Made by a program: the position numbers and the translations under genes. A stretch of 64,000 nt of DNA from Pelagibacteraceae bacterium AG-390-O04 (GTDB lineage: Bacteria > Pseudomonadota > Alphaproteobacteria > Pelagibacterales > Pelagibacteraceae): positions 1 to 64,000 of the forward strand of contig QCHE01000001.1 in assembly GCA_003278065.1 (NCBI GenBank), written 5' to 3'. The notes below the pieces were generated by a model, which had not been told where the DNA came from, did no database searches, and saw only the letters and a program-made list of their open reading frames with translations. This document shows, in pieces, positions 40,787-49,957 of the stretch. Every line of letters starts with the position of its first letter. The first letter of the stretch is position 1.

Positions 40787-43125
40787 TAGTAAAACCTTAG
40801 TATATTATTAACATCTAATCTATTATTATTTAAGTAAAGAACTTTGCCATCAGATATATTTTCACTTTTATAAGACTCTATAATTGTATTTTTTGAAGTA
40901 AATTTTGCTTTTTCTCCTGTTGTTGGGTCTACAACCATTAATGTTATGCCGGCTGGAACTTTAAACGGTCTTGCCTCAGATTTTTTTATAGACATTTTTA
41001 CAAAATTTTCAAAAATAGGTAAGGCAGCCTTTGAACCTGTTTCAAATTTTCCTAAAGGTTTAGGATTGTCCATTCCCACATAAACTCCTATGACTAAATT
41101 AGAGGTATATCCAATAAACCAAGCATCTGTATTCTCATTAGTTGTACCTGTTTTACCGGCTATATTTAATCCCAGTTTTTTTAATTTTTTACCAGTTCCT
41201 CTCGTTACAACACCTTGTAAAATAGACGTAATTTGATAAGCGGTTTGAGGAGAAATAATTTGATTAAAATTATCTTCAATTATTGGAAAATCTTTTCCAG
41301 TAAAAGAAATATTATTACAATTTGTGCATTTTCTATTTTCATTATTAATTATTGTATTTCCTTCTCCATCTTGAATTCTATCAATTAATATGGGGTTGAT
41401 TAACTTACCACCATTAACAAAAGAGCAATATGCTGAAGTTAAATTCAGTAAAGTTGTTTCAGCAGATCCTAAAGATATTGATAATAATTCTTCTGGTTTT
41501 TTATAAATTTTCATTTTTTTAGAAAAGTTTGCAACTTTATCTATACCAAGGTTTTGTGCCACCCTAACTGTCATTAAGTTTCTTGATTTTTCAAGACCGA
41601 CTCTAACAGTCGATAATCCATAAAATTTTTTTCCATAATTTTCTGGTTTCCATTTTTTTAAATCTATACCTTGATCTAAAACTAAAGGTGCATCTAAAAC
41701 TAGAGATGATGGAGTATATTGATTTTCTAGTGCTAAGGCATATACAAATGGTTTGAATGCTGAACCTGGTTGCCTTAAAGCTTGAGACGCTCTATTAAAC
41801 TCAGTATTTTTAAAACTAAATCCTCCGCTAAGTGCTAAGATTCTGCCAGTAAAAGGATCCATTACGACTATTCCACCGTTTATTTTAGGTAATTGTTGAA
41901 GACTATAAAAATTTTTGTTTAATTTTTTTACATATATTACATCACCTTTTTTAAACAAATCATCAAATTCTTTTTTAGTCCATGATATATCTTTATATCT
42001 AATTATACCTTTTGAATTATTTTTGGTTTCTATTTCTGTGTTAAATTGATTAATGTTTTTAACTACAGCGATTTCCCATTGAATTGATTTCTCTAATTTA
42101 TACTTTTTATCAATTTTTTTAAACCAATCTTTTGAATAATTAATATTTTTTATTGGGCCACGCCAACCTTTTCTTTGATCATATGCTATTAATCCATCTC
42201 TTAGAGATTTTGTTGCAATTTTTTGCAAATTTAAATTAATAGGTGTGTTAATATTATATCCTTGTTTGTAAACTTTATCATAAGTTAATTTTTCAATTAT
42301 ATTTTTTCGAACATCCTCAATATAATATTGAGCGTCTTCTAAAAAAATTTTTTTATTTTTTTTTAATTTAATTGGTTGCTCTTTGAATTTGATAAATTCA
42401 TCTTTATTTAAAAAATTATTATCTAATAAATTTTTAAGTACTAAATTTCTTCTAAATTTAGCTAATTCAATATCTCGATAAGGATTGTATTTACTTGGAG
42501 CTTTTGGAAGTGCTGCTAATAATGCTGATTCAATATAATTAAGTTCTTTAATTGATTTGTCAAAATATTCTAAACTTGCTGCAGCTACTCCATAAGATCC
42601 GCTCCCTAAATATATTTGATTTAGATATAATTCAAGAATTCTCTCTTTTGTAAGAGCTCTTTCTATTCTAAAAGCTAATATTGCCTCTTTAATTTTTCTA
42701 TTGAGACTTACTTCATTAGTTAATAAAAAATTTTTTGCTACTTGTTGTGTGATTGTGGATGCGCCCTCAAGTCTTTTGGAGGTCATTAGATTTTTAATAT
42801 TATTTATAAAAGCTCTTAAAACACCTTTGGCATCAACACCAGGATGTGAGAAAAAATTCTTATCTTCAGCTGATAGAAAGGAATTAATAACATTTTTTGG
42901 AATAGCGCTATACGGGATAAATATTCTTTTTTCCTTTGAAAAATCTGCTACTAATTCTCCATTTCCTGAATACATTTTGCTGGAAACTGGAGGTTTGTAA
43001 TTCTTTAGAAATTTATAATCTGGTATACTGTTTGAAAAAGACCATAAAACAATCAAAATTATAATTGAAAATAGCAGCAATAATCCTGAAAAAGCTATAA
43101 ATATATTTTTAAATAAATTAGTCAT
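40786..43125 (-). CDS. mrcA: Penicillin-binding protein 1A (bifunctional transglycosylase/transpeptidase)
   Basis: Polymerises and cross-links peptidoglycan at the inner membrane, 779 aa. After an N-terminal helix (residues 5-30) comes the GT51 domain with SAEDKNFFSHPGVD (about 90-103) and EGASTITQQVAKNFLL (about 119-134). The transpeptidase has SxxK in GSAFKPF (about 455-461), SRN in GLEKSRNLMTV and KTGTT near 658. It ends by overlapping the prfB start. The cell evidently keeps a wall, in line with anmK. Divergent from RNase E/G across 105 bases. Confidence 0.95.
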   Translation of the reverse strand: MTNLFKNIFIAFSGLLLLFSIIILIVLWSFSNSIPDYKFLKNYKPPVSSKMYSGNGELVADFSKEKRIFIPYSAIPKNVINSFLSAEDKNFFSHPGVDAKGVLRAFINNIKNLMTSKRLEGASTITQQVAKNFLLTNEVSLNRKIKEAILAFRIERALTKERILELYLNQIYLGSGSYGVAAASLEYFDKSIKELNYIESALLAALPKAPSKYNPYRDIELAKFRRNLVLKNLLDNNFLNKDEFIKFKEQPIKLKKNKKIFLEDAQYYIEDVRKNIIEKLTYDKVYKQGYNINTPINLNLQKIATKSLRDGLIAYDQRKGWRGPIKNINYSKDWFKKIDKKYKLEKSIQWEIAVVKNINQFNTEIETKNNSKGIIRYKDISWTKKEFDDLFKKGDVIYVKKLNKNFYSLQQLPKINGGIVVMDPFTGRILALSGGFSFKNTEFNRASQALRQPGSAFKPFVYALALENQYTPSSLVLDAPLVLDQGIDLKKWKPENYGKKFYGLSTVRVGLEKSRNLMTVRVAQNLGIDKVANFSKKMKIYKKPEELLSISLGSAETTLLNLTSAYCSFVNGGKLINPILIDRIQDGEGNTIINNENRKCTNCNNISFTGKDFPIIEDNFNQIISPQTAYQITSILQGVVTRGTGKKLKKLGLNIAGKTGTTNENTDAWFIGYTSNLVIGVYVGMDNPKPLGKFETGSKAALPIFENFVKMSIKKSEARPFKVPAGITLMVVDPTTGEKAKFTSKNTIIESYKSENISDGKVLYLNNNRLDVNNILRFY

Positions 43126-43128
43126 TTT

Positions 43129-43150
43129 AATTCCATTATATAATGGAATT
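43129..43150. promoter_or_regulatory. Perfect 22-bp palindrome between PBP1a and RNase E/G genes
   Basis: AATTCCATTAT followed by ATAATGGAATT, exact dyad symmetry without a spacer, three bases upstream of the PBP1a ATG on its strand. It could be an operator, or a hairpin in the RNase E/G 5' leader, which begins in this gap. TATAAT lies inside it on both strands, so it may hold overlapping -10 boxes. Confidence 0.5.
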
Positions 43151-43230
43151 TGTTAAAGATAAGGCAGTAATTTAAAACAAAATTTTTTTATAAAAATAAA
43201 TATTAAAATGAAACAATTAAATCAAAAAAT

Positions 43231-45078
43231 ATGGAAAAAAATTTATATATTGATGCTTCGCATCCAAATGAAACTAGAGTCGTACTCAAATCAGGTGATA
43301 ATATTGAAGACTATGAGTATGAAGGTTTAAAAAATAACTTAATAAAAAACAATATTTATCTCGGTAAAGTTAGTAGAATTGAGCCCTCTCTGCAAGCCGC
43401 TTTTATTGATTTCGGTAGAGAAAGACACGGCTTTTTATCATTCAATGATATTCAATCAGATTATTACCAAATCCCAAAAAGTGATTTAGAGTTAATTAAA
43501 CAAGAGGAAGAAAAAGAAAGAGAGAAGTTATCAAAAGAAGTTGAGGCAAAAGAAGAAAAAGATTTAGCAGAAGGAAAGTTAGAGTTAAATGATCCTATTG
43601 AAATTAAAAAATTTGAAAATTCTGAGGTAATTTTAAATAATGATAAACAAGAATCTGATAATAATATTGAAAATTTAGATACAAAAGACTCAGATGAATT
43701 AAAAGACAGTAAAGATAGAAAATTTGAAAAACGTTTCAAATTTAAGAAATATAAGATTCAAGAAGTTATAAAGCCCAATCAAGTAATTCTGGTTCAAGTT
43801 ATAAAAGATGAAAGAGGTCAAAAAGGAGCTGCTCTAAGTACTTTTATTTCGGTTGCAGGAAAATATATTGTTTTGATGCCTAACACTCCAAAAGGTGGGG
43901 GTATTTCAAGAAAAATTTTTAATCCTGCTGATAGAAAAAAAATTAGATCTATACTTAATGAAATTGAAATTCCAAAAGAAATGGGGCTTATTGTAAGAAC
44001 TGCTGGTAGTAATAAGACAAAAAATGAAATTAACCAAGATCTAGAAACTTTAAAAAATACTTGGAACCAAATTAAAGTCAATGCTTTAGCCTCAATAGCA
44101 CCTTCCTTAATTCATCAAGAAAGTGAAATTGTGAAAAGAACTTTAAGAGATATGTACGACGAAAATACTAAAAATGTAATCATCGAAGGTAATGAAGGTT
44201 ATAAAAAAGCTCAAAATTTTATGAAAATGATGATGCCTTCTCATGTTAAAAGAATAAAAAAATATAGAGGAAAAATTCCTCTTTTTATTGAGGAAAATAT
44301 TGAACAGAAATTAAATCAAATATTTGACTCAGAAATTAAACTTAATTCAGGAGGCTATTTAGTTATTAATCCAACAGAAGCACTGGTATCAATTGATATT
44401 AACTCAGGTAGTTCTATAAAACAAAAAAATATTGAAAGTACTGCACTAGACACAAATCTTGAGGCTGCAGAAGAGATAGCAAGGCAAATTAAGATAAGAG
44501 ATCTCTCAGGTTTAATCATTATAGATTTTATTGATATGTTAAGTTACGGTAATAGAAGATTAGTTGAAAAACGTTTAAAAGAAAAATGTAGAATTGATAG
44601 AGCAAGAATTCAAATTGGTAGAATTAGTAATTTTGGTTTACTTGAGATGTCAAGACAAAGATTAAGGGAAAGTGCTGTCAAATGGAAAGTTGAACTCACT
44701 GATGAATCTTTTGCCCAAAAATTATTAAAAATAGTAGAATTAAAATCGGTTTTAAATAAAGGAAAATTTGTTGAATTAAAAGTTTGTAAAAAAATTTCTG
44801 ATTTTTTGAAAGAAAATTTTGTTGAAGATTTAACTTATTTTGAAACAAAAAATAAGATGAAAATTGACATAATTACAGACAACTCACTAATAATTCCAGA
44901 ATATATAATAGACATTAAGAATAAATCAAAAAAAACCATCGAATTAGTTAAACACCATGAAAAACTTAAAAATCTTGAACAGCAAATAATTGATGAAAAA
45001 ATTATTGAAAAAAAAGATAAGAAAAAATTTATAAAAAAGAAAAATTATAAAAAAAAATTTTTCAAAAAAACTAAATAA
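43231..45078 (+). CDS. rne: Ribonuclease E/G
   Basis: Endonuclease for mRNA decay and rRNA processing, 615 aa. The S1 domain (about 35-215) is interrupted at about 90-170 by an acidic and Lys-rich low-complexity insert, a common alphaproteobacterial trait. The catalytic core has Asp389 in SIDINSGSS and Asp435 in [23 protein letters not shown] follows, but the CPxC zinc-link of RNase E/G is absent. The tail ends in a Lys-rich stretch and lacks the long degradosome scaffold. RNase E/G identity is certain; E versus G is by size. Confidence 0.93.
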   Translation: MEKNLYIDASHPNETRVVLKSGDNIEDYEYEGLKNNLIKNNIYLGKVSRIEPSLQAAFIDFGRERHGFLSFNDIQSDYYQIPKSDLELIKQEEEKEREKLSKEVEAKEEKDLAEGKLELNDPIEIKKFENSEVILNNDKQESDNNIENLDTKDSDELKDSKDRKFEKRFKFKKYKIQEVIKPNQVILVQVIKDERGQKGAALSTFISVAGKYIVLMPNTPKGGGISRKIFNPADRKKIRSILNEIEIPKEMGLIVRTAGSNKTKNEINQDLETLKNTWNQIKVNALASIAPSLIHQESEIVKRTLRDMYDENTKNVIIEGNEGYKKAQNFMKMMMPSHVKRIKKYRGKIPLFIEENIEQKLNQIFDSEIKLNSGGYLVINPTEALVSIDINSGSSIKQKNIESTALDTNLEAAEEIARQIKIRDLSGLIIIDFIDMLSYGNRRLVEKRLKEKCRIDRARIQIGRISNFGLLEMSRQRLRESAVKWKVELTDESFAQKLLKIVELKSVLNKGKFVELKVCKKISDFLKENFVEDLTYFETKNKMKIDIITDNSLIIPEYIIDIKNKSKKTIELVKHHEKLKNLEQQIIDEKIIEKKDKKKFIKKKNYKKKFFKKTK

Positions 45079-45089
45079 GTCCTTTAGTT
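45069..45089 (-). terminator. Terminator at the end of thiG
   Basis: On the minus strand AACTAAA (45089-45083) and TTTAGTT (45075-45069) pair around GGACTTA and run into a T-run (45070-45064). It includes the thiG stop codon and overlaps the last codons of RNase E/G on the other strand. Confidence 0.65.
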
Positions 45090-45844
45090 GGTGATGATGG
45101 ATTTCCCATTAATGTTTTATCAATTCTACCAGAAAGATAAGATTGTCTACCAGCTAAAACTGCATTTTTAAATGCAATAGCCATATCAAAAGGTTTTTTA
45201 GCTTTCGCTATTGCTGTATTAACTAAAACTCCATCACATCCAAGTTCCATTGCTATTGTAGCATCTGATGCCTGACCAAGACCAGCGTCAATTATTAAAG
45301 GTAAATTTGTTTGATTTCTAATTATTTTTATATTTACCTTATTTAATATTCCAAGACCCGAACCGATTGGAGCTGCTAACGGCATAATGGCTGATGCTCC
45401 AGCATTTTCTAATCGTTTTGCCATTAGCGGATCATCATTGCAATACACCATTACATTGAAGCCTTCTTTAGTTAAAACTTCTGTTGATTTTAATGTTTCA
45501 ATCATTTCAGGAAACAAGTTTTTTTTATCGCCTAAAACTTCAAGTTTAACTAATTTCCAGCCACCTATTTCTCTAGCTAATCTTAAAGTTCGCAACGCTT
45601 CTTCAGAGGTAAAACATCCAGCAGTATTTGGTAAATATGTTATTTTTTTTGGATCAATATAGTCCATTAATAATGGTTTTTTTTTATTTGATATATTTAC
45701 TCTTCTTACTGCAACCGTGACTATTTCGGCGCCAGATAGCTTAACTGCTTTAGCGCACTCTCTCATATTCTTATATTTACCTGTGCCTACAATTAATCTA
45801 GAATTAAATTTTCTATTTGCTATTTTTAATTTATTTTTATTCAA
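45071..45844 (-). CDS. thiG: Thiazole synthase ThiG
   Basis: Forms the thiazole phosphate of thiamine from deoxyxylulose 5-phosphate, an imine and ThiS thiocarboxylate. The 257-aa TIM barrel begins [14 protein letters not shown], has [11 protein letters not shown] with its Arg-Arg pair, and ends [30 protein letters not shown] before the tail. TTG 45844 is the start, two bases after the thiS stop. No thiC or thiE in the window; with thiV it points to thiamine made from an imported pyrimidine and a home-made thiazole. Confidence 0.95.
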   Translation of the reverse strand: MNKNKLKIANRKFNSRLIVGTGKYKNMRECAKAVKLSGAEIVTVAVRRVNISNKKKPLLMDYIDPKKITYLPNTAGCFTSEEALRTLRLAREIGGWKLVKLEVLGDKKNLFPEMIETLKSTEVLTKEGFNVMVYCNDDPLMAKRLENAGASAIMPLAAPIGSGLGILNKVNIKIIRNQTNLPLIIDAGLGQASDATIAMELGCDGVLVNTAIAKAKKPFDMAIAFKNAVLAGRQSYLSGRIDKTLMGNPSSPTKGLI

Positions 45845-45846
45845 TT

Positions 45847-46065
45847 TTAACCGCCTCCGATAAAATGAACTATTTCAATTTTATCATTATTTTTAATGTT
45901 AATTTTCTTAAGCTTTTTTTTATCTAATATTTCTTGATTTAATTCAATCGCTACTTTTTTTAAAGGTATTTTTAAATCATTCAAAAGATTTATAATATTA
46001 CAATTTTCATCAATTGCTTTTATTTTACCATTTAATTTTATTTTTATTTTTTTTATTTTTTTCAT
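45847..46065 (-). CDS. thiS: Sulfur carrier protein ThiS
   Basis: Ubiquitin-like sulfur carrier for thiazole synthesis, 72 aa. It runs from [13 protein letters not shown] to a C-terminal IVHFIGGG, with the Gly-Gly needed for the thiocarboxylate. Middle motif [11 protein letters not shown] (about 38-48) is typical of ThiS. It is directly before thiG. The N-terminus KKIKKIKIK is Lys-rich as is common in this genome. Only 16 bases separate it from the divergent aroQ. Confidence 0.92.
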   Translation of the reverse strand: MKKIKKIKIKLNGKIKAIDENCNIINLLNDLKIPLKKVAIELNQEILDKKKLKKINIKNNDKIEIVHFIGGG

Positions 46066-46081
46066 CGTATATAAGAGATGG

Positions 46082-46528
46082 ATGAATAATAAAATTATTA
46101 TTATTAATGGTCCAAATCTTAATCTATTAGGTGAAAGAGAACAATCACAATATGGATCGATTACTTTTGAAAAATTAAAAGAAAATTGCTTAAAAGAATC
46201 GAAAAAATTAAATTTAGAGCTAAATTTTATTCAATCTAACATAGAGGGGGAAATTGTCGATTTAATACAAAATTCTAGGGTAAATTACGATGGAATGATT
46301 ATAAATGCTGCAGCATTTACTCATACTTCGGTCGCAATAAGAGATGCTTTAAGTATTTTCAAAAAACCTATTATAGAGTTACATATTTCAAATATATACA
46401 AAAGAGAAGAATTTAGACATAAATCATTAATAAGTGACCTAGCGACTGGTGGTATATTTGGTTTAGGTGCTAATGGTTATATTTTAGCCATAATTGCAAT
46501 GCAAAAGATTTTAAAAAATGAAAATTGA
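46082..46528 (+). CDS. aroQ: 3-dehydroquinate dehydratase, type II
   Basis: Third step of the shikimate pathway, 148 aa. The N-terminal INGPNLNLLGERE (about 8-20) has the conserved Asn and Arg. The catalytic Tyr is in EQSQYGSITFEKL, and the acting His in NAAAFTHTSVAIRDAL (about 75-90). The C-terminal LHISNIYKREEFRHKSLIS completes the active site. It overlaps accB by 11 bases; aroQ-accB-accC order is known in many bacteria. Confidence 0.96.
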   Translation: MNNKIIIINGPNLNLLGEREQSQYGSITFEKLKENCLKESKKLNLELNFIQSNIEGEIVDLIQNSRVNYDGMIINAAAFTHTSVAIRDALSIFKKPIIELHISNIYKREEFRHKSLISDLATGGIFGLGANGYILAIIAMQKILKNEN

Positions 46529-46952
46529 TAAAAAAATAATTAAAGAGTTAAGTGATTATTTAGATGAATTTAATCTAACTGAATTAGAATATACAGATAA
46601 AGATACAAAAATAAAAGTTTCTAAAAATAATGTATCGATTAGTAATAATTCTAATCCCACAGGAAATAACATCCAGGCCTCATCGGAAAAAATAAATTCA
46701 AATTCTGATATTAAAAAAGGGGTTGAAATTACTTCTCCGATTATAGGCACTGCTTATCATGCACCTGAGCCTGGAGCAAAAAAATTTGTTGAGGTTGGAA
46801 AAAAAATTAAAAAAGGAGACACAATTATGATTGTTGAAGCTATGAAAACTATGAATCATGTACCTTCAACTGCTGATGGAGTAGTTAAAGAAATTTGTGT
46901 TGACGATGGTCAAGCTGTAGAGTTTGGTCAAACAATTATTATCCTAGAGTAA
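46518..46952 (+). CDS. accB: Acetyl-CoA carboxylase biotin carboxyl carrier protein
   Basis: Biotin carrier in the first step of fatty acid synthesis, 144 aa. An Asn/Ser-rich linker (about 38-66) joins the N-terminal helix to the biotinyl domain, which starts EITSPIIGTAYHAPEPGAKKF. The biotinylated Lys is in VEAMKTMNHV near 112; the usual EAMKMMN is here EAMKTMN. It overlaps accC by one base (TAATG). Confidence 0.95.
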   Translation: MKIDKKIIKELSDYLDEFNLTELEYTDKDTKIKVSKNNVSISNNSNPTGNNIQASSEKINSNSDIKKGVEITSPIIGTAYHAPEPGAKKFVEVGKKIKKGDTIMIVEAMKTMNHVPSTADGVVKEICVDDGQAVEFGQTIIILE

Positions 46953-48289
46953 TGTTTAAAAAAATATTGATTGCAAACCGTGGGGAAATTGCAGTTAGAA
47001 TTATTAGAGCATGTAAGGAATGGGGAATTAAAACTGTAGCAGTCCATTCAGATGTAGATAGAGATAGTATGCATGTAAGATTAGCAGATGAAAGTGTTTG
47101 TATAGGATCTCATCAACCAGCAAATAGTTATTTAAATATTCCTGCACTAATGTCGGCTATTGAAATAACTAACGCTGAAGCTGTTCATCCGGGGTATGGT
47201 TTTTTGTCAGAAAACGCTAACTTCGCAAAAGTTTTAGAGGAAAATAATATTAAATTTATTGGTGCTTCTTCTAAATTAATTAAAATGATGGGAGATAAAA
47301 TTCAGGCAAAAAGGATTGCTAAGGAACATGGGCTACCTGTAATTGAAGGTTCTGAAAATGGAATTAAGGATATTAAAGAAGCAAAGGATCTTTGTAAAAA
47401 AATTGGTTTTCCTGTTTTAATAAAGGCCTCAGGTGGAGGTGGTGGTAAAGGTATGAAAATCGTTCATAAGGAAGAGGAGATTGAAGTATTATTCTCAACT
47501 GCAAAATCTGAGGCTCAAAAATATTTTGGTAATGATGAAGTTTATATAGAAAAATTTTTTCAAAATCCAAGGCACATCGAAGTTCAAGTACTGGCAGGAA
47601 AAAATAGAACTGTTCATTTGCACGAGAGAGATTGTTCGGTGCAAAGAAGACATCAAAAATTAATAGAGGAAACTCCTAGTCCTGTTTTAAATGAGGAAAT
47701 TAGGAAAGACTTATTTGAACGGACGGTAAAAATGGTTAGTAAGATTGGTTATGAAGGTGCTGGAACTGTTGAATTTATTTATGAAGATGGAAAGTTTTAT
47801 TTTTTAGAGATGAATACTAGGGTTCAAGTAGAACACCCTGTCTCTGAAATGGTTACAGGAATTGACATTATAAAAGAACAAATATGGATTGCATATACTG
47901 GCAATACAGCTTTAGAGCAATCTGACATTAAACCAAGAGGGCATGCTATTGAATGTAGGATAAATGCTGAAGATCCATCTAAAAACTTTCAACCATCACC
48001 TGGAATAATAAAGATGTGTCATCAACCATCAGGTTTTAGAACGAGAGTAGATGGGGCTATTTTTCAAGGTTATAAAGTTACTCCCTACTACGATAGTATG
48101 GTTTGTAAATTAATTTGTCATGGTCGAAATAGGAAAGAAGCCATACAAAGAATGAATAGATCTTTAGACGAGTTTGTAATTGAAGGTATTACAACTACAA
48201 TACCATTACATAAAATATTGCTTAATCACGAAAAATTCATAAATTCTGATTTTAACGTAAGCTGGCTGGATAAAGAGAAAGTTATCTAA
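46952..48289 (+). CDS. accC: Acetyl-CoA carboxylase biotin carboxylase subunit
   Basis: ATP-dependent carboxylation of biotin on AccB, 445 aa. N-terminal ANRGEIAVRIIRACKEWGI (about 7-25), ATP-grasp loop IKASGGGGGKGMKIV (about 156-170), HLHERDCSVQRRHQKLIEE (about 225-243) and catalytic EMNTRVQVEHPVSE (about 286-299) are all intact. It forms a unit with aroQ and accB. Its end overlaps the convergent DUF2155 gene by four bases. Confidence 0.97.
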   Translation: MFKKILIANRGEIAVRIIRACKEWGIKTVAVHSDVDRDSMHVRLADESVCIGSHQPANSYLNIPALMSAIEITNAEAVHPGYGFLSENANFAKVLEENNIKFIGASSKLIKMMGDKIQAKRIAKEHGLPVIEGSENGIKDIKEAKDLCKKIGFPVLIKASGGGGGKGMKIVHKEEEIEVLFSTAKSEAQKYFGNDEVYIEKFFQNPRHIEVQVLAGKNRTVHLHERDCSVQRRHQKLIEETPSPVLNEEIRKDLFERTVKMVSKIGYEGAGTVEFIYEDGKFYFLEMNTRVQVEHPVSEMVTGIDIIKEQIWIAYTGNTALEQSDIKPRGHAIECRINAEDPSKNFQPSPGIIKMCHQPSGFRTRVDGAIFQGYKVTPYYDSMVCKLICHGRNRKEAIQRMNRSLDEFVIEGITTTIPLHKILLNHEKFINSDFNVSWLDKEKVI

Positions 48290-48693
48290 TAACAGTTTAC
48301 TAACCAGATGTCATAAACAGGATGATCAAAGGGTGCTATTGATGGGCTTGATGAAAACATCCAGCCATTAAAAACATAAACTTTATCATTATCATTTATT
48401 GTTAAATCCTTTACTTGAATGTAAGCTTTAATTTCTGGATTATCATCAAATTTAGAATTAGTGCATTTCATGCTTTTAATTGATAAATCTTTATAAATAT
48501 ATTCCTCACCATTTATTAATTCGATTAACTCATTTTTTGAACTAATTTTATCTAAAATTTTAACATTGGTATTTTTTCCAACTAAATTATTTTCAGAATT
48601 TGTATTTTCAAAAAAAAATAATGATAAACAAATAATTATAAAGCTGTAGATTTTTTTAAGATTTCCAACTTTTGTATTTTTTATTAACGGCAT
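48286..48693 (-). CDS. DUF2155 domain secreted protein
   Basis: I start this gene at ATG 48693 (MPLIKNTKVGNLKKIYSF), giving 135 aa; a longer frame to 48768 lies wholly inside the upstream gene. Residues 10-33 look like a signal peptide (LKKIYSFIIICLSLFFF, then ENTNSE). The mature part has FNGWMFSSSPSIAPFDHPVYDIWLVNCY, the typical DUF2155 end. Two Cys may bridge. DUF2155 genes often follow the NDUFA12-like gene in alphaproteobacteria, as here, with a 38-base overlap. Function unknown. Confidence 0.82.
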   Translation of the reverse strand: MPLIKNTKVGNLKKIYSFIIICLSLFFFENTNSENNLVGKNTNVKILDKISSKNELIELINGEEYIYKDLSIKSMKCTNSKFDDNPEIKAYIQVKDLTINDNDKVYVFNGWMFSSSPSIAPFDHPVYDIWLVNCY

Positions 48694-49018
48694 TTTCTTT
48701 ATTTTTATTTGGATAATAGGCTGACTCAGTTCCAGTAAGATTTGATTGATGTGGTTTTTGCCATTCATATTTTTTTAAATCATGATTTTTTTCAATTCTA
48801 TTTGGTGTGAAGTGCATCCATGAATACCACTCGACTGGAATTTTACTTGCATCAATTTCATTTGAATAGATAACCCATCTCTTACCAGCTTTGCTCTCGT
48901 AATACTTGTTGCCAAAAGAATCTGACCCTACAAATTTTCCAAATAGAATTGTTTTTAATTTAGTTCCAAAAGTATCTTGATTCCACCAAATGAAAATTTT
49001 TTTAAAAAGTGTCAACAT
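48656..49018 (-). CDS. NDUFA12-like complex I accessory protein
   Basis: Accessory subunit of NADH:ubiquinone oxidoreductase, shared between alphaproteobacteria and mitochondria, 120 aa. It shows GKFVGSDSFGNKYYESKAGK (about 28-47), RRWVIY-like RWVIYSNEIDASKIPVEW and the family core WMHFTPNRIEKN near 68. The main nuo genes are not in the window, as is usual for this one. A 38-base overlap couples it to the DUF2155 gene. Confidence 0.92.
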   Translation of the reverse strand: MLTLFKKIFIWWNQDTFGTKLKTILFGKFVGSDSFGNKYYESKAGKRWVIYSNEIDASKIPVEWYSWMHFTPNRIEKNHDLKKYEWQKPHQSNLTGTESAYYPNKNKENAVNKKYKSWKS

Positions 49019-49132
49019 TCAATTTTTTTTTTTTTCAATTTAAAATTGTATAAATTAAATTAGACTAAAATATGAATTTGTATATAAATGAATTGATTCA
49101 TTATTCAAATTAATTTTTTAAATTGAGGTAAA

Positions 49133-49957
49133 ATGGCAAAATATTTAGTTGAAACTTATTACACATGTACGTTTAAAGTTAACCACTACTTGGATGATAT
49201 AAATGAGACAGAGCTTAAAAAACTTGAAAAAAGAGATGATGGAAAATTTGAAATCTTAGATGTAAAGCTAGATAACAGAAAAACAAAAAGTTTAGATCCA
49301 AAAAATAATAAAATTATTGATAAAAAAATTGATTTAATAAGTAAAAATAATAATGAAGATAAAAAAGAAAATATAGAAAAATCTGTCAGTCAAATTTTAA
49401 ATAAATCTGAAAAAAATGGCAAAAGATTTAGTATGCCAGATAGAAGAAAAGGTTATATTCAAAAAGCTACTATTGGTGATCATAAAGTTTATCTACACAC
49501 AGGTGAATATGAGGATGGTAAAATTGGTGAGATTTTTATTGATACTAGTAAAGAAGGTGAATTAGTAAAAGCTTTAATGAATAACTTTGCTATAGCAGTT
49601 TCACTTGGGTTACAATATGGAGTGCCTTTAGATGAATATATAAGTGCATTTGTTGGTACTAAATTTGAACCTTCAGGTAATGTTCATGGAAATGATAGAA
49701 TACTAAGTGCTACATCAATCTTAGATTATATATTTAGAGAGTTAGCAATTTCATATCAAAACAGAGAGGATTTAGCTCATACCCCTGCTATTGGTGAATC
49801 TGAGTCAAATAATTTTGATGACCATAACTCAGATGACCAAAATCAATTATTAAAAATTGTAAAAGATATAACTAGCAAAGGTTTTGTTAGAAATAATTAC
49901 AAAAAAAATCTTGTAGATCTATCTGATGTGAAGATAAGTTTAAAAGGTAAAAAGTAA
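49133..49957 (+). CDS. Stand-alone protein resembling the C-terminal part of B12-dependent ribonucleotide reductase (TSCPD/NrdJ-like)
   Basis: A 274-aa protein with two parts. Residues 1-55 ([19 protein letters not shown]) are unfamiliar. After a Lys/Asn linker, residues 100-225 match the C-terminal region of class II reductase Nrd[57 protein letters not shown] and [19 protein letters not shown]. No radical or substrate site is present, so it cannot reduce nucleotides alone. It has a GAGGT ribosome site and its own promoter region with a 6-4-6 inverted repeat at 49087-49102. It may be a regulator, a subunit or a degenerate copy. Confidence 0.8.
   Translation: MAKYLVETYYTCTFKVNHYLDDINETELKKLEKRDDGKFEILDVKLDNRKTKSLDPKNNKIIDKKIDLISKNNNEDKKENIEKSVSQILNKSEKNGKRFSMPDRRKGYIQKATIGDHKVYLHTGEYEDGKIGEIFIDTSKEGELVKALMNNFAIAVSLGLQYGVPLDEYISAFVGTKFEPSGNVHGNDRILSATSILDYIFRELAISYQNREDLAHTPAIGESESNNFDDHNSDDQNQLLKIVKDITSKGFVRNNYKKNLVDLSDVKISLKGKK

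Noticed and set aside
43208-43230. Upstream ATG at 43208 for RNase E/G
   Set aside because: It is out of frame with the gene (23 bases upstream) and leads to an unrelated short frame.
48694-48768. Extended start of the DUF2155 gene at 48768
   Set aside because: The extra 25 residues lie wholly inside the NDUFA12-like gene and precede a good signal peptide starting at 48693.
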